This document shows, piece after piece, positions 1 to 8,869 of a DNA stretch of 64,000 bases (its first letter is position 1; each line of letters opens with the position of its first letter). The notes beneath the pieces were generated by a model. It saw only the letters and a list, made by a program, of their open reading frames with translations. It was not told the origin of the DNA and did no database searches. Source of the stretch: Erythrobacter sp. (GTDB lineage Bacteria; Pseudomonadota; Alphaproteobacteria; Sphingomonadales; Sphingomonadaceae); NCBI GenBank assembly GCA_030148605.1, contig JASBTD010000056.1, positions 25,132 through 89,131 on the forward strand. Reading direction: 5' to 3'. Both the position numbers and the translations under genes were made by a program.

Positions 1-1
1 C

Positions 2-796
2 AAGCTGCAGCGTTATTTTGACAGCTACACATCGGCCCAAGGGCACATCCAGGCGATCCTTGAACGGCTCGCCTCCGGCAAGAAAGAGCTGCACGAAGAC
101 AATGCAGCGATCGATGTCGAGCGGCAGAAGCTGTGGGAAGCGATGGGCGAGCTGGAGCAGATGATCCACATCGCCAAGACGCTGGACGAACGCCTCGAGC
201 AGAAAGCCAATGAGCTCGACGCGACCGATCCGGCCAAGGCGAAGGCGCTGCGCGAAAGCGCGCTGTTCTATGTCCGCCAGCGCACGCAGGATTTGCTGAC
301 GCAGATGGCGGTGAGCGTGCAGGGCTATCTCGCGCTCGATCTGGTCAAGAAGAACAATGTCGAGCTGGTCAAAGGTGTCGATCGCGCCAGCACCACCACC
401 GTTGGCGCGCTGCGTACTGCGGTTACAGTGGCGCAAGCGATGACGAACCAGCGGCTGGTGCTGGGCCAGATCACGTCGCTCAACCAGACCACCAGCGACA
501 TCATCGATTCGACCAGCACGCTGCTGCGCGAACAGACCGGCCAGATCCACGAACAGGCCGCCTCCAGCACTATCCCGCTTGAGACGCTGCAGCGCGCTTT
601 CCAGAATATCTATGACACGATGGATGAAGTGGACGATTTCAAGGTGCGTGCGCTGTCCAGCATGAAGCAGACAGTCGAAACGCTCTCTGCCGAGGTCGAG
701 AAAACGAAAGGTTATATCGCGCGCGCTGAAGGGCAGGCCCAGGCGCAAGCAAAAGTCGCATCGTCTGAACCATCTCTGCTGGCACTTGAGAACTGA
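2..796 (+). CDS. telA: Toxic-anion resistance protein TelA family, 5'-truncated by window edge
   Basis: The frame is open from the first bases and ends at a TGA that overlaps the next ATG (ATGA). About 264 residues are visible, all helical and rich in Glu, Gln, Ala and Lys, with long coiled-coil stretches and the segment LVKKNNVELVKGVDRA typical of TelA/KlaA proteins. Family members are usually 350-400 residues, so roughly the first third is missing. TelA was linked to tellurite and other toxic-anion resistance; the molecular role is unclear. The next gene is an XpaC-like protein, the same pairing seen in Bacillus and many other bacteria, which supports the call. The two genes are translationally coupled. 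Confidence 0.85.
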   Translation, partial: KLQRYFDSYTSAQGHIQAILERLASGKKELHEDNAAIDVERQKLWEAMGELEQMIHIAKTLDERLEQKANELDATDPAKAKALRESALFYVRQRTQDLLTQMAVSVQGYLALDLVKKNNVELVKGVDRASTTTVGALRTAVTVAQAMTNQRLVLGQITSLNQTTSDIIDSTSTLLREQTGQIHEQAASSTIPLETLQRAFQNIYDTMDEVDDFKVRALSSMKQTVETLSAEVEKTKGYIARAEGQAQAQAKVASSEPSLLALEN

Positions 797-1545
797 TGGG
801 CGATTCAACCCGGGAATCTGACGCGATCCTGAGCGCGGCGGGCAAGACGCTCCAGGTCCAGCGCGATGGCGGCACGCACCGACCGGCAAAGTCGATCGGT
901 CGCGGTTCGGCTGATGTTCGGCGCAAGAACTGGCTGACCCGTGCCAAATATCTCGCCGGGGCCGTGGTCACAATTCTGGTGTCGGCTTCGGTTGCGGGGC
1001 TGATCCTTGACGGGATCGGCTTCACCGGCGTTATGGCCGTTGCCTTCGCGGTGATGGCCGCGGTGTGGTTCTTCTCCAACTACCCCAAAGTCAAAGTGCC
1101 CAAGCGCGCCGAGCTCAAGAAAGGCGATGCCAAGCAGATGGTGGCACGCACCGAGCTTTGGCTTGAATCGCAGCGCCCGGCATTGCCACCGCCCGCGGTG
1201 CAGATTGTCGACCAGTTGGGCGTGCAGCTCGACGCGCTCGGCTTGCAACTTCAAACGATCGACCAGAACGATCCGGCGATGAACGAAGTGCGCGAGCTGG
1301 TGGGCGAATATATCCCTGAAACGATTGACAATTATCAGAAGATTCCCGCCCATTTGCGCGGCGAGAAACATGCCGGGAAAACTGCAGACGAGCGGCTGAC
1401 TGAAAGCCTTGGCAAGATCAGCGGCGAAGTTGACCGGGTAACGCGGCGCCTTGCCGAAGGCGCGCTTGATGACCTGGCGATCAAGTCACGCTATCTCGAT
1501 TACCGCTTTGGCGGGCCTGAAGCGCTGGAGGATCACAGCAAATGA
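796..1545 (+). CDS. XpaC-like membrane protein (5-bromo-4-chloroindolyl phosphate hydrolysis family)
   Basis: A 249-residue protein. The first ~50 residues are basic and polar, followed by two adjacent hydrophobic segments (about residues 50-95) that should form a membrane hairpin, then a helical cytoplasmic domain including ETIDNYQKIPAHLRG, the pattern seen in XpaC-family proteins. XpaC was named from hydrolysis of a chromogenic phosphate in Bacillus; the true function is unknown. It overlaps telA by one base and its stop overlaps the next ORF by four, so the three genes look like one operon. The family call rests on pairing with telA and architecture; function is not established. Confidence 0.75.
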   Translation: MGDSTRESDAILSAAGKTLQVQRDGGTHRPAKSIGRGSADVRRKNWLTRAKYLAGAVVTILVSASVAGLILDGIGFTGVMAVAFAVMAAVWFFSNYPKVKVPKRAELKKGDAKQMVARTELWLESQRPALPPPAVQIVDQLGVQLDALGLQLQTIDQNDPAMNEVRELVGEYIPETIDNYQKIPAHLRGEKHAGKTADERLTESLGKISGEVDRVTRRLAEGALDDLAIKSRYLDYRFGGPEALEDHSK

Positions 1546-1847
1546 GAGTTGCCCTGCCGCATGAATTGGGCCGCGAGGAACTGCGCCGCCGTTTGAATGA
1601 GCGCAGCCACGAGATCGCGGATTACCTGCCCGGGAATATGGCGCAGGTCGAAACCGACTGGATCGAAGAAGACGTGATGGCGCTCCATATCACCGCTATG
1701 GGCCAGAATATCACAGGGCATATCACAGCCGAAGAAGCGCAAGTGGTCTTCGAAATCAAGCTGCCGGGGATGCTTTCTTTCGTCGAGCCGATGATCGAAA
1801 AGGCAATCCGCAAGGACGGCGCCAAGATGCTGGAGCCGCCGAAGTAA
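1542..1847 (+). CDS. Polyhydroxyalkanoic acid system family protein
   Basis: A 101-residue soluble protein starting inside the end of the xpaC-like gene (ATGA overlap). It matches the small family annotated as PHA system protein (PHA granule-region family): an N-terminal basic helix (LGREELRRRLNER), a beta-rich middle with alternating hydrophobics, and a C-terminal LPGMLSFVEPMIEKAIR motif. The fold resembles a small lipid-binding or START-like sheet. There is no PHA synthase or phasin in the window, so a direct role in PHA granules is not supported by context. Confidence 0.7.
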   Translation: MRVALPHELGREELRRRLNERSHEIADYLPGNMAQVETDWIEEDVMALHITAMGQNITGHITAEEAQVVFEIKLPGMLSFVEPMIEKAIRKDGAKMLEPPK

Positions 1848-1859
1848 CGCTCGCTCAAA

Positions 1860-2918
1860 CTACTGGTTTTTCGCCCCGGACAGCTTGCCGACATGCGGCG
1901 CGGCATCGCGGCTCGTTACCAGCACCTCGCCTCCGTCGATGACTATGCAGACGCCCTTAAGCCCCAATGCCGACACCCGTGGTCCATCGCTGACAACCAG
2001 CGTGTCTGTGCAGTCGACAAGCTCCGAACCCTCCGGCGCGTGATTGCCCTGCGCATCGCGCGCGAGCGCATCGTGCAGGCTCGCCCAATTGCCGATGTCA
2101 GACCAGCCCATGCTCGCGGGCACCATCGCCGCGCGTGACGTGTGCTCCATCACCGCATAGTCGATCGACTCGCCGTCGATCGCAGCGAAAGCGGCTGCGT
2201 CCGGGTGGAACGCCATGCCGTCCAGGCGGCCCTTGGCAACCGCGTCCTTAACCAGTTGAGCCATTTGTGGGCGGTGCTTGGCAAGTTCATCGAGCAAGGC
2301 CCCTGCCCTGAAGGCGAAAATACCGCCGTTCCATGAATGGCTGCCATCCGTCAGGAACTCGAGCGCACGTTCGAGTACGGGTTTTTCGACAAACTGTTCA
2401 ACGCGATAACCGCTCTCCAGCGCTTCGCCGCGCTTGATATAACCATAGCCGACCTCTGGCCGGTCAGGCGTGATCGCCAGCGACACCAGCCAATCCGCAC
2501 GCGCAAGCATTGCGGCAGCCTTGGCCGCTTCGACAAAAGCCCGCGTGTCAGCGATAAAGTGGTCACTCGGGCACACCAGCATCACCGCATCCCGATCGAG
2601 CCGGGCGGCGGCAAGCGCGATGGCCGGCGCCGTGTTTCTGGCACAAGGTTCGACGATCAGATGCCCCGCATCCAGTCCTTCCGCCTGCTGTTCGATCAGG
2701 CTGACATGGTCACCGCCCGCAACAACAATCGGAGCGGCGAATACCGCGCCATCAGATGCGCGCGCCAATGTCTGCTGGAACAGCGTCTGCTCGCCCAAGA
2801 GCGGCAGGAATGGCTTGGGGCAAGAACGCCGGCTGCGCGGCCAAAGCCGGGTTCCCCCGCCACCGCAAAGGATCACAGGATGGATCAGGTTCTTGAGGGT
2901 TTTTTGCGCCATGCGCAT
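1860..2918 (-). CDS. Mannose-1-phosphate guanylyltransferase (nucleotidyltransferase domain only)
   Basis: 352 residues. The nucleotide-binding signature is intact near the N-terminus (VILCGGGGTRLWPRSRR followed by PKPFLPL), and SDHFI, FVEKP and the W-N-x-G-I-F motif (SWNGGIFAFRAGALL) mark the sugar-nucleotide transferase fold. It makes GDP-mannose from mannose-1-phosphate and GTP for polysaccharide synthesis. It stops after the transferase and beta-helix part and lacks the C-terminal cupin isomerase domain of bifunctional ManC/AlgA, so it should be monofunctional. The ATG at 2918 or one two codons later could start it. It is downstream of tonB on the same strand with a 38-base gap; no partner polysaccharide genes are nearby. 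Confidence 0.88.
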   Translation of the reverse strand: MRMAQKTLKNLIHPVILCGGGGTRLWPRSRRSCPKPFLPLLGEQTLFQQTLARASDGAVFAAPIVVAGGDHVSLIEQQAEGLDAGHLIVEPCARNTAPAIALAAARLDRDAVMLVCPSDHFIADTRAFVEAAKAAAMLARADWLVSLAITPDRPEVGYGYIKRGEALESGYRVEQFVEKPVLERALEFLTDGSHSWNGGIFAFRAGALLDELAKHRPQMAQLVKDAVAKGRLDGMAFHPDAAAFAAIDGESIDYAVMEHTSRAAMVPASMGWSDIGNWASLHDALARDAQGNHAPEGSELVDCTDTLVVSDGPRVSALGLKGVCIVIDGGEVLVTSRDAAPHVGKLSGAKNQ

Positions 2919-2956
2919 GCCCTAACAAAGCGCCCGCGCGCTTTCCATCGCATTCG

Positions 2957-3676
2957 CTAACTGGCGCGGCGAAAACGCTGTTCCCACCCGAATTCTGCTT
3001 CGATCGGTTGCCCGCGTGCATTGCGAGCCGGTTCAAAGCGGAACCGCGACATGGCCAGCTCACACGTGCGTGCATCGGTGTCTGGCAGCCCGCTTGAGCC
3101 GAAAACGCGGCATCTGCGCGGCATGCCATCCCTGCCGACCAGGATCGCGATCTTGACCGAGCGGCCAAAGCGCACTTCACGCCCCCCATCGGGCACCGGA
3201 TAGTCGCGCGCGGAATTGATCGTGCCGGCAATCTTGACCGGGCCGGTTGCCATGCTTGAGCCTTGCCCGCTGCCTTCATCGCCGCTGCCGGTGCCGGAAC
3301 CTTCGCCGCTGGCCCCTGTGCCATCGCCGCTCGCGGTCGCGCCTGAAGTTGCGGCGTCACCGGTGCTGGAAGCTTGCGGCAGGTCGCGATCCGGCGAAGG
3401 CGTGACCCGCGGCGTAGGCGCGCTGACAGGATCAGGCACCGCCTCTTCGCCCGGATTGCCCGCCATGCCCTCGTCTGGAATGTCCGGCGGATCATCAGGC
3501 GGCGCAGTGATCGTGACGGTGAACGCCTCGACGACACCGCGTTCGATTGTGTCAGTGATCTGCGGAGCGAAGGCGCGGGTCAGGCCATAGAGCGCGAGCA
3601 GGTGGAACAGCACGATCAGCGCGACCACGCCGGGCTTCAGCTTGCGCCTGCTCTTGAGAAATCCGCTCTCACTCAT
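2957..3676 (-). CDS. tonB: TonB-family energy transducer
   Basis: 239 residues: a short basic cytoplasmic N-terminus, one membrane anchor (about residues 15-37, VVALIVLFHLLALYGLTRAF), a long Pro/Ser/Gly/Asp-rich periplasmic linker, and a C-terminal domain with RSVKIAILVGRDGMP and FRFEPARNARGQPIEAEF, the TonB C-terminal fold. TonB couples the ExbBD proton-driven motor to outer-membrane receptors. No exbB or exbD lies in the window. The gene is just downstream of a TonB-dependent receptor on the same strand, which suggests a dedicated pair, though a strong terminator-like hairpin separates them. The linker is unusually rich in Gly-Ser-Asp rather than the Pro-Lys/Pro-Glu repeats of E. coli TonB. 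Confidence 0.85.
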   Translation of the reverse strand: MSESGFLKSRRKLKPGVVALIVLFHLLALYGLTRAFAPQITDTIERGVVEAFTVTITAPPDDPPDIPDEGMAGNPGEEAVPDPVSAPTPRVTPSPDRDLPQASSTGDAATSGATASGDGTGASGEGSGTGSGDEGSGQGSSMATGPVKIAGTINSARDYPVPDGGREVRFGRSVKIAILVGRDGMPRRCRVFGSSGLPDTDARTCELAMSRFRFEPARNARGQPIEAEFGWEQRFRRAS

Positions 3677-3743
3677 GCAAAACCCGCTCCTGCATCGCTC
3701 ACCACGATAGTAAAGCTAAGCGAATCCAGCGCGCAAATGCAAA

Positions 3744-3767
3744 CGGCGGGACCCGAAGGCCCCGCCG
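3744..3767 (-). terminator. Hairpin terminator downstream of the TonB-dependent receptor
   Basis: A 10-bp stem, almost all G/C, with a CGAA tetraloop (TTCG on the minus strand), lies 28 bases past the receptor stop codon. On the minus strand the stem is followed by TTTGC rather than a long T-run, so it is a moderate intrinsic terminator. It separates the receptor transcript from tonB. Confidence 0.6.
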
Positions 3768-3794
3768 CTGCAATGTTCAAGTAAGATCTCTGAC

Positions 3795-6275
3795 TTAGTA
3801 GCCGATGATCAGCGACAGGCTGGCTGCACGCGGCGCACCGATCTGAGCAAAGCCGAAGTCATCCAGTGAACCACCAAAGAAGCCGACATAATACTCATCA
3901 AAGATGTTGGTCATGTTGAGCTGAACTGCAACGTCACCACCGGTCGGGAATTCGCCGATTGTCCAACGCACATCCAGATCAACCAGGGTGTACGAGCCAA
4001 CCTTGTCTTCGTTGGTATCGTTCACGAAGCGCGGACCTGTGTGCTTGACCTGCGTGCCGATTTCGAAATCGCCAAAAGCGATTTGGCCGCGTGCACCAAA
4101 CGAATACTGAGGAGTGCCAGACTCCGACTTGCCTGCTGTCGGCAAGAACACATCGTTGGCATCCTGCACGTCGTCTTTGATCTCGGAGTCGTTGTACGAA
4201 CCGAAAACGTAGAGGAGTGAGTTACCGGTCGGGCGCCATGCGATCGAGCCGTCAATGCCCCATTTGTCAACTACGCCGAGGTTACGATAAACACGTGCAC
4301 CTTCACCGTCATTGGCTTCAGGGTCAAAAGCGGTGGCAAGGCGATCATTATACTTGGTGTAGTAAGCACCGAGCTGAGCTTCGATATCGCCGCGCCGAAA
4401 ACGCAAGCCAAGGTCCCAACTATCCGTTGTTTCAGGAACAGGTTGCGCACCTGGGTCGCTAGCATCCAAAAACAAAGATGCGTAGAGCGGGTCCGTACCT
4501 GGTACCGACAGGCCCTTGGCATAGTTAGCGAACACTGAAACATCTGGCGTGAAATCGTAAATGAACCCCACGTTCGGCAACAGTTTATCATACTTATAGG
4601 TACGCGACTGCGGCGGTGCCGCATTCGGGTTTGCTGATTCGTACCCTGCCACATCGAAGCCCGGATTTGGACAGTCGACAAAACCACTGATCGAAGTCGT
4701 ATAGCAGAATTGGTTCAACTCGCGCTCGAAGAACGGTGCACGCAAAGCGAGTTTGGCTGTGAAGTCGCCGAATTCGCCGCGATATTCACCAGATACTTGA
4801 TGCAGGATCGCGTACGACAAGCGATTACGCTTATTCACTTCAATTCCGTTCACATCGAGTAGCGGGTTGTCGATCGCAAAGACATCGCTGATTTCGCCAT
4901 TGGCCAGCATGTTCGTGATCTGTCCAGTCTGACGGTGACGAGCTCGGTCCCATGTATATGCCACACGGACACTGTGTTCGTCATTGATGTCGTAGATCAG
5001 GTTGGCAACCAAACCATAGCGGTGGGTTTGCGTCTGGCTTGGATCGTTACCTGCCACTTCGTCGTCAAGATCGCCATCGTTGTTTAAGTCGCGGCCAAAA
5101 TAGTAACCGCCACGAAATGCGCCGGTGTAGTCGGTACCACCAGCAGTGAAGAACGATTCGCGAAGATCGTCCGGGCCGCCGCCGTTTGCTTTAACGTATT
5201 GGTAGCTGGGGTCGAAAGTGAAGGTCAACTTGTCGGTAATCGTGAAGAGTGATGCACCGCGGATATTGCCCGTATCTGACGGGTTGTAGCGACGGTAAAA
5301 CGCTGCGCCGCAGCCACTGCGATCGTTGTAGTCGATAGATTCGCCGGGGCTACCGCTTCCGCCGATGACAACACGTGGATCCACTTGGCATGGGAATTCG
5401 CCAGCGCCTTCGTAGATCGAGAAGCGGTCGCGACCGCCTTTGAGATCGAGCAGATCTCTGATGCTCTCTGAACCGGCGAAATTGTTACGGTTGCGGTTGA
5501 AGTGACCCGAAATGGCAATGAAATCGCCATTGTCGCCAATGTCTTGCCAAATACGGCCGTTGAACTGGGTCTTGTCGATCTCACCATACGGGTTGTAGGG
5601 AACACCGTAAGTTGTGTAGCTAACTGAAGCGAAAACTTTGGTACCTGCGCCTGTAAAATCGCCAGTGTCGACCATCACGAAACCGCGCCCATAAAGCGTA
5701 TCGCTTGCGCCAGAAGCGAGAACGTCACCGATAGTCATCGTCGCGACGAGGCCAAGCTTGTCGCCTGGCTCACGCGTACGAATATTGATTGTGCCGCCGG
5801 TTGCTGACGCAGTCGGGCTGTCCACATCGGTCGTGCCAAGGTTAACGTTAACAGATTCCAGAACTTCCGGGTCGACCTGCTGGTTGGTGTAAAGTGCGTA
5901 GTTGCCGGAGTCGTTCAAGGGCAGACCGTCCAGCGTCTGCGAAACGCGGTCGGCGCTAAAGCCACGGATTGTAAACCCACCGCCTGATGAACCCCATGGG
6001 TCATTGTTCTGGAAGCTAACGCCCGGAACAAGGTTGACGATGTCATTGACTGTTTGGCCCGGGCGTTGGCGACGGATGATCTCTTCACCGAGTACTTGCT
6101 TTGCCTTCGTGGTGTCTGGATTTTCAACACCGCCAACGCCAGCTGTGCGTGCACCTGTCACAACAATCACGTTGTCATCAAAGTCAACCGAGCCAGTCGA
6201 CTGCGCGGAAGCAGGAACTGCAATTGCGGCTGATATGCCGATCGCAGAAGTCGCCAAAAGATATTTGAGTTTCAT
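3795..6275 (-). CDS. TonB-dependent outer-membrane receptor
   Basis: The frame is open upstream to 6530, but the ATG at 6275 gives an 826-residue protein starting with a clear Sec signal peptide (MKLKYLLATSAIG...AIAVPASAQS), so that start is chosen. After a TonB-box-like stretch (DDNVIVVTGAR) comes the plug domain (VNDIVNLVPGVSF, FTIRGFSADRVSQTLDGLPL, ATGGTINIRTREP), then a beta-barrel ending in an aromatic residue (LSLIIGY), as expected for BAM-inserted barrels. One loop holds DLNNDGDLDD, resembling a calcium-binding loop. The substrate is unknown; the nearby NupC transporter and oxygenase hint at a small organic molecule but do not prove it. Confidence 0.92.
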   Translation of the reverse strand: MKLKYLLATSAIGISAAIAVPASAQSTGSVDFDDNVIVVTGARTAGVGGVENPDTTKAKQVLGEEIIRRQRPGQTVNDIVNLVPGVSFQNNDPWGSSGGGFTIRGFSADRVSQTLDGLPLNDSGNYALYTNQQVDPEVLESVNVNLGTTDVDSPTASATGGTINIRTREPGDKLGLVATMTIGDVLASGASDTLYGRGFVMVDTGDFTGAGTKVFASVSYTTYGVPYNPYGEIDKTQFNGRIWQDIGDNGDFIAISGHFNRNRNNFAGSESIRDLLDLKGGRDRFSIYEGAGEFPCQVDPRVVIGGSGSPGESIDYNDRSGCGAAFYRRYNPSDTGNIRGASLFTITDKLTFTFDPSYQYVKANGGGPDDLRESFFTAGGTDYTGAFRGGYYFGRDLNNDGDLDDEVAGNDPSQTQTHRYGLVANLIYDINDEHSVRVAYTWDRARHRQTGQITNMLANGEISDVFAIDNPLLDVNGIEVNKRNRLSYAILHQVSGEYRGEFGDFTAKLALRAPFFERELNQFCYTTSISGFVDCPNPGFDVAGYESANPNAAPPQSRTYKYDKLLPNVGFIYDFTPDVSVFANYAKGLSVPGTDPLYASLFLDASDPGAQPVPETTDSWDLGLRFRRGDIEAQLGAYYTKYNDRLATAFDPEANDGEGARVYRNLGVVDKWGIDGSIAWRPTGNSLLYVFGSYNDSEIKDDVQDANDVFLPTAGKSESGTPQYSFGARGQIAFGDFEIGTQVKHTGPRFVNDTNEDKVGSYTLVDLDVRWTIGEFPTGGDVAVQLNMTNIFDEYYVGFFGGSLDDFGFAQIGAPRAASLSLIIGY

Positions 6276-6526
6276 GTTTAGGGCCCCTGGTGAGAATGGG
6301 ATTCGAGGAAATGATTCCCGATACAAAGTCGATAAGCGTGTTGCACTGCGGCAAAAAGTCAGATTCATGACAAATTTGTGAAACGTTTCGCGTGCTGCGC
6401 AAATCGCCCGCTCAATGCGGCGTTTGCATGTCCTGAAACCCGCAGAATCCCTTGGACTCGCGGCCCTGTTGCAACAGCGCAACAACGCTTGAGATTCTTG
6501 CGATTTTTCCCCGATGGCCGGAAGCT

Positions 6527-7456
6527 TCAAGCCAGATTTATCTCGCGCAGCCGCTGCTGGAGGAATTCATGGCTGGAAATCGGCTCTGGCGCTTCCGATT
6601 CGCGCCCTTCCTCAATGCAACTGTCCAGCGTTTCAATCACATAATCCGGCCGGAAATGCAGGAAGAACGGCATGGAGAAGCGCGATCGCTTGGCCGATTC
6701 GCCTTGCGGATTCACCACCCGGTGCGTGGTCGAGCGCAGCTTGCTGTTGGTGAGCCGGTCAAGCATATCGCCGACATTGATCACCAGCGCGCCTTCAGGA
6801 ACATCGACCGCTTTCCATTCGCCTTGTTTGGTGAGCAGTTCGAGCCCGCCCTCTTCCGCGCCCAGCAGCAAAGTGATGGTGTTGATATCGCCATGTGCCG
6901 CGGCCCGGATCGCGCCATCAGGAGCGCCTTCGCCCAGCGGCGGATAATGCAGCAAGCGCATCACGGAATTGCCGTCTTTCACCGTTGGCGCGAAATAGCC
7001 GCGATCAAGCCCCAGGTGCAGCGCAATCGCTTCCAGCACACGCGCGCCAGCAGTTTCGAACGCGGAATAAAGCTCGTCAAAAGTCTCCTTGAAGCCTTCG
7101 ATTTCGCTCGGCCAGATATTGGGCGCCATATATTCGGCAAGCGGATGGCCTTCTGGCAGTGATCGCCCAACGTGCCAGAACTCCTTGAGGTCGATCACCT
7201 CGGCATCCTTGGCTTTCTCGGTCCCGAACGGTGTGTAGCCGCGCGCGCCGCCGCCGCCCGATATGTGATAGCTGCGCTTCACATCTTCCGGCAGAGCGAA
7301 GAATTCCTTCGACTTGGCTTCGGCGCGATCGATCAGGTCTTGCGGAATGCCGTGATCGCGGATGACGGCAAACCCGAATTCGGAAAAGCTGCGACCGATC
7401 TCGTCCGCGATATTCTCTAGCGGCTGGTCGAGCGAAACAGATGCAATGTCAGTCAT
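6527..7456 (-). CDS. 2-oxoglutarate/Fe(II)-dependent oxygenase, isopenicillin N synthase-like family
   Basis: 309 residues. The N-terminal DIOX_N domain contains FGFAVIRDHGIP, and the C-terminal jelly roll holds the iron ligands HGD (AAHGDINTITLLL) and the distal His (STTHRVVNP), with Arg-x-Ser (KRSRFSMPFFLHF) to bind 2-oxoglutarate. All catalytic positions are present, so it should be active. Only 9 bases separate it from the upstream nupC gene on the same strand, so the two are very likely co-transcribed. Fungal thymine 7-hydroxylase and xanthine hydroxylase belong to related dioxygenase families that act on nucleobases. From this context I infer a nucleoside- or nucleobase-derived substrate, but this is not shown by sequence alone. 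Confidence 0.85.
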   Translation of the reverse strand: MTDIASVSLDQPLENIADEIGRSFSEFGFAVIRDHGIPQDLIDRAEAKSKEFFALPEDVKRSYHISGGGGARGYTPFGTEKAKDAEVIDLKEFWHVGRSLPEGHPLAEYMAPNIWPSEIEGFKETFDELYSAFETAGARVLEAIALHLGLDRGYFAPTVKDGNSVMRLLHYPPLGEGAPDGAIRAAAHGDINTITLLLGAEEGGLELLTKQGEWKAVDVPEGALVINVGDMLDRLTNSKLRSTTHRVVNPQGESAKRSRFSMPFFLHFRPDYVIETLDSCIEEGRESEAPEPISSHEFLQQRLREINLA

Positions 7457-7465
7457 GGCTCTATC

Positions 7466-8713
7466 TTAGTATGGCAGGAACAAGCTTGCCAGTGCCGCGC
7501 TCATCAGGTTCGCGAGGCTGCCGGCGGCGAGCGCCTTTAGTCCCAGACGCGCGATCACAGGTCTTTGATTTGGCGCAAGGCCGCCTGTCACCGCCATCTG
7601 GATCGCGATCGAGCTGAAATTGGCAAATCCGCACAGCGCGAAGGTCACTATTGCGCGGCTCCGGTCAGACAGGGTGGCGGCATCCATCGCGCCCAGCTGG
7701 ATGAAAGCGACGAACTCGTTAAGCACAACCTTCGTGCCGAACAGCCCGCCAGCAAGCCCCGCCTCTTCCCACGGGATGCCGATCAGGAACATCACCGGCG
7801 CAAAGATATAGCCGATGATCTGCTGGAAGCTGAGCTCGGGATAGCCGAACAATCCGCCCACGCCGCCAAGTATACCGTTCGCGAGCGCAACAAGCGCGAC
7901 AAACACCAGCACCATCGCGCCAACCGCAACCGCCAGCTTCACACCGGTCTGTGTGCCTTGCGCGGCGGCTTCGATCACATTCGCCGGGTGATGGCCTTCC
8001 TCAAAGGTCTCAGACACGGCCACAGGATCTGCGTCATGCGCATCATCGCCCTCTTCATCGGGGTAGATGATCTTCGCCATCAGGATGCCCCCCGGTGCCG
8101 ACATGAATGCCGCAGCGAGCAGGAACGGAACCGCTTCCGAACCAATGAAGCTGGCATAGGCGGCGAGGATTGTGCCGGCGACGCCCGCCATGCCCACACT
8201 CATCAGGGTAAAGAGCCGCGCGGGCGGCAATGCCGCAAGATAAGGCCGCACCACTAGCGGGCTTTCAGATTGGCCGACGAAGATATTCGCTGCACTGCCC
8301 AGGGCTTCGACCCTGCTGATCCCCGTGATCCAGCCGATCGCACCACCAACCCAGCGCACCAGCCGCTGCATGATCCCCCAGTGATAAAGGATCGCCACCA
8401 GCGCAGCGAAGAAGATGATCACAGGCAAGGCTGCAATCACGAAGGTGTTGGCAAAGGGGTTGGCCTCCATCGATCCGAACACCGCTTCGATCCCGACCTT
8501 CGAATAGTCGAGCAGCGCGATCACGCCATTGGACAGTCCCTGGATCGCGGAGACACCCCAAGGTGTGCGCAGCACCAGCACAGCCATCACCGCTTGCAGC
8601 GCGAAGGCCGCGCCGACAACGCGCAATTTGATCCGTTTCTTTCCGTTCGAAAGCAGGAAAGCGATGCCAAGGATAACAAGAATGCCTGCGAGGCTAACGA
8701 GGAATTGCGGCAT
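7466..8713 (-). CDS. nupC: Concentrative nucleoside transporter, NupC/CNT family
   Basis: 415 residues with 8-10 hydrophobic segments and CNT-family motifs: GQSESPLVVRPYLA, MSAPGGILMAKI and EFVAF, followed by ALCGFANFSSIAIQ near the C-terminus. It should import nucleosides by symport with protons or sodium across the inner membrane. It is the first gene of a two-gene unit with the 2-oxoglutarate oxygenase. About 155 bases separate it from the divergent queuosine-precursor transporter; that stretch presumably holds both promoters, but no clear operator was seen. Confidence 0.92.
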   Translation of the reverse strand: MPQFLVSLAGILVILGIAFLLSNGKKRIKLRVVGAAFALQAVMAVLVLRTPWGVSAIQGLSNGVIALLDYSKVGIEAVFGSMEANPFANTFVIAALPVIIFFAALVAILYHWGIMQRLVRWVGGAIGWITGISRVEALGSAANIFVGQSESPLVVRPYLAALPPARLFTLMSVGMAGVAGTILAAYASFIGSEAVPFLLAAAFMSAPGGILMAKIIYPDEEGDDAHDADPVAVSETFEEGHHPANVIEAAAQGTQTGVKLAVAVGAMVLVFVALVALANGILGGVGGLFGYPELSFQQIIGYIFAPVMFLIGIPWEEAGLAGGLFGTKVVLNEFVAFIQLGAMDAATLSDRSRAIVTFALCGFANFSSIAIQMAVTGGLAPNQRPVIARLGLKALAAGSLANLMSAALASLFLPY

Positions 8714-8869
8714 AAGTCCCCTAAAGATGCCGTGAAAACTGGTTGGCGGCGGGTGTTGCCGTTTATTGCGGCATAGTCAAACCCGCTCAGCGCCGGGGTG
8801 CATAAACTCCCACAAGGATTTGCAGCCAGAAGCTTTCCTTTTCCGCCTGCTCGCGCTTAGACATCCTGC

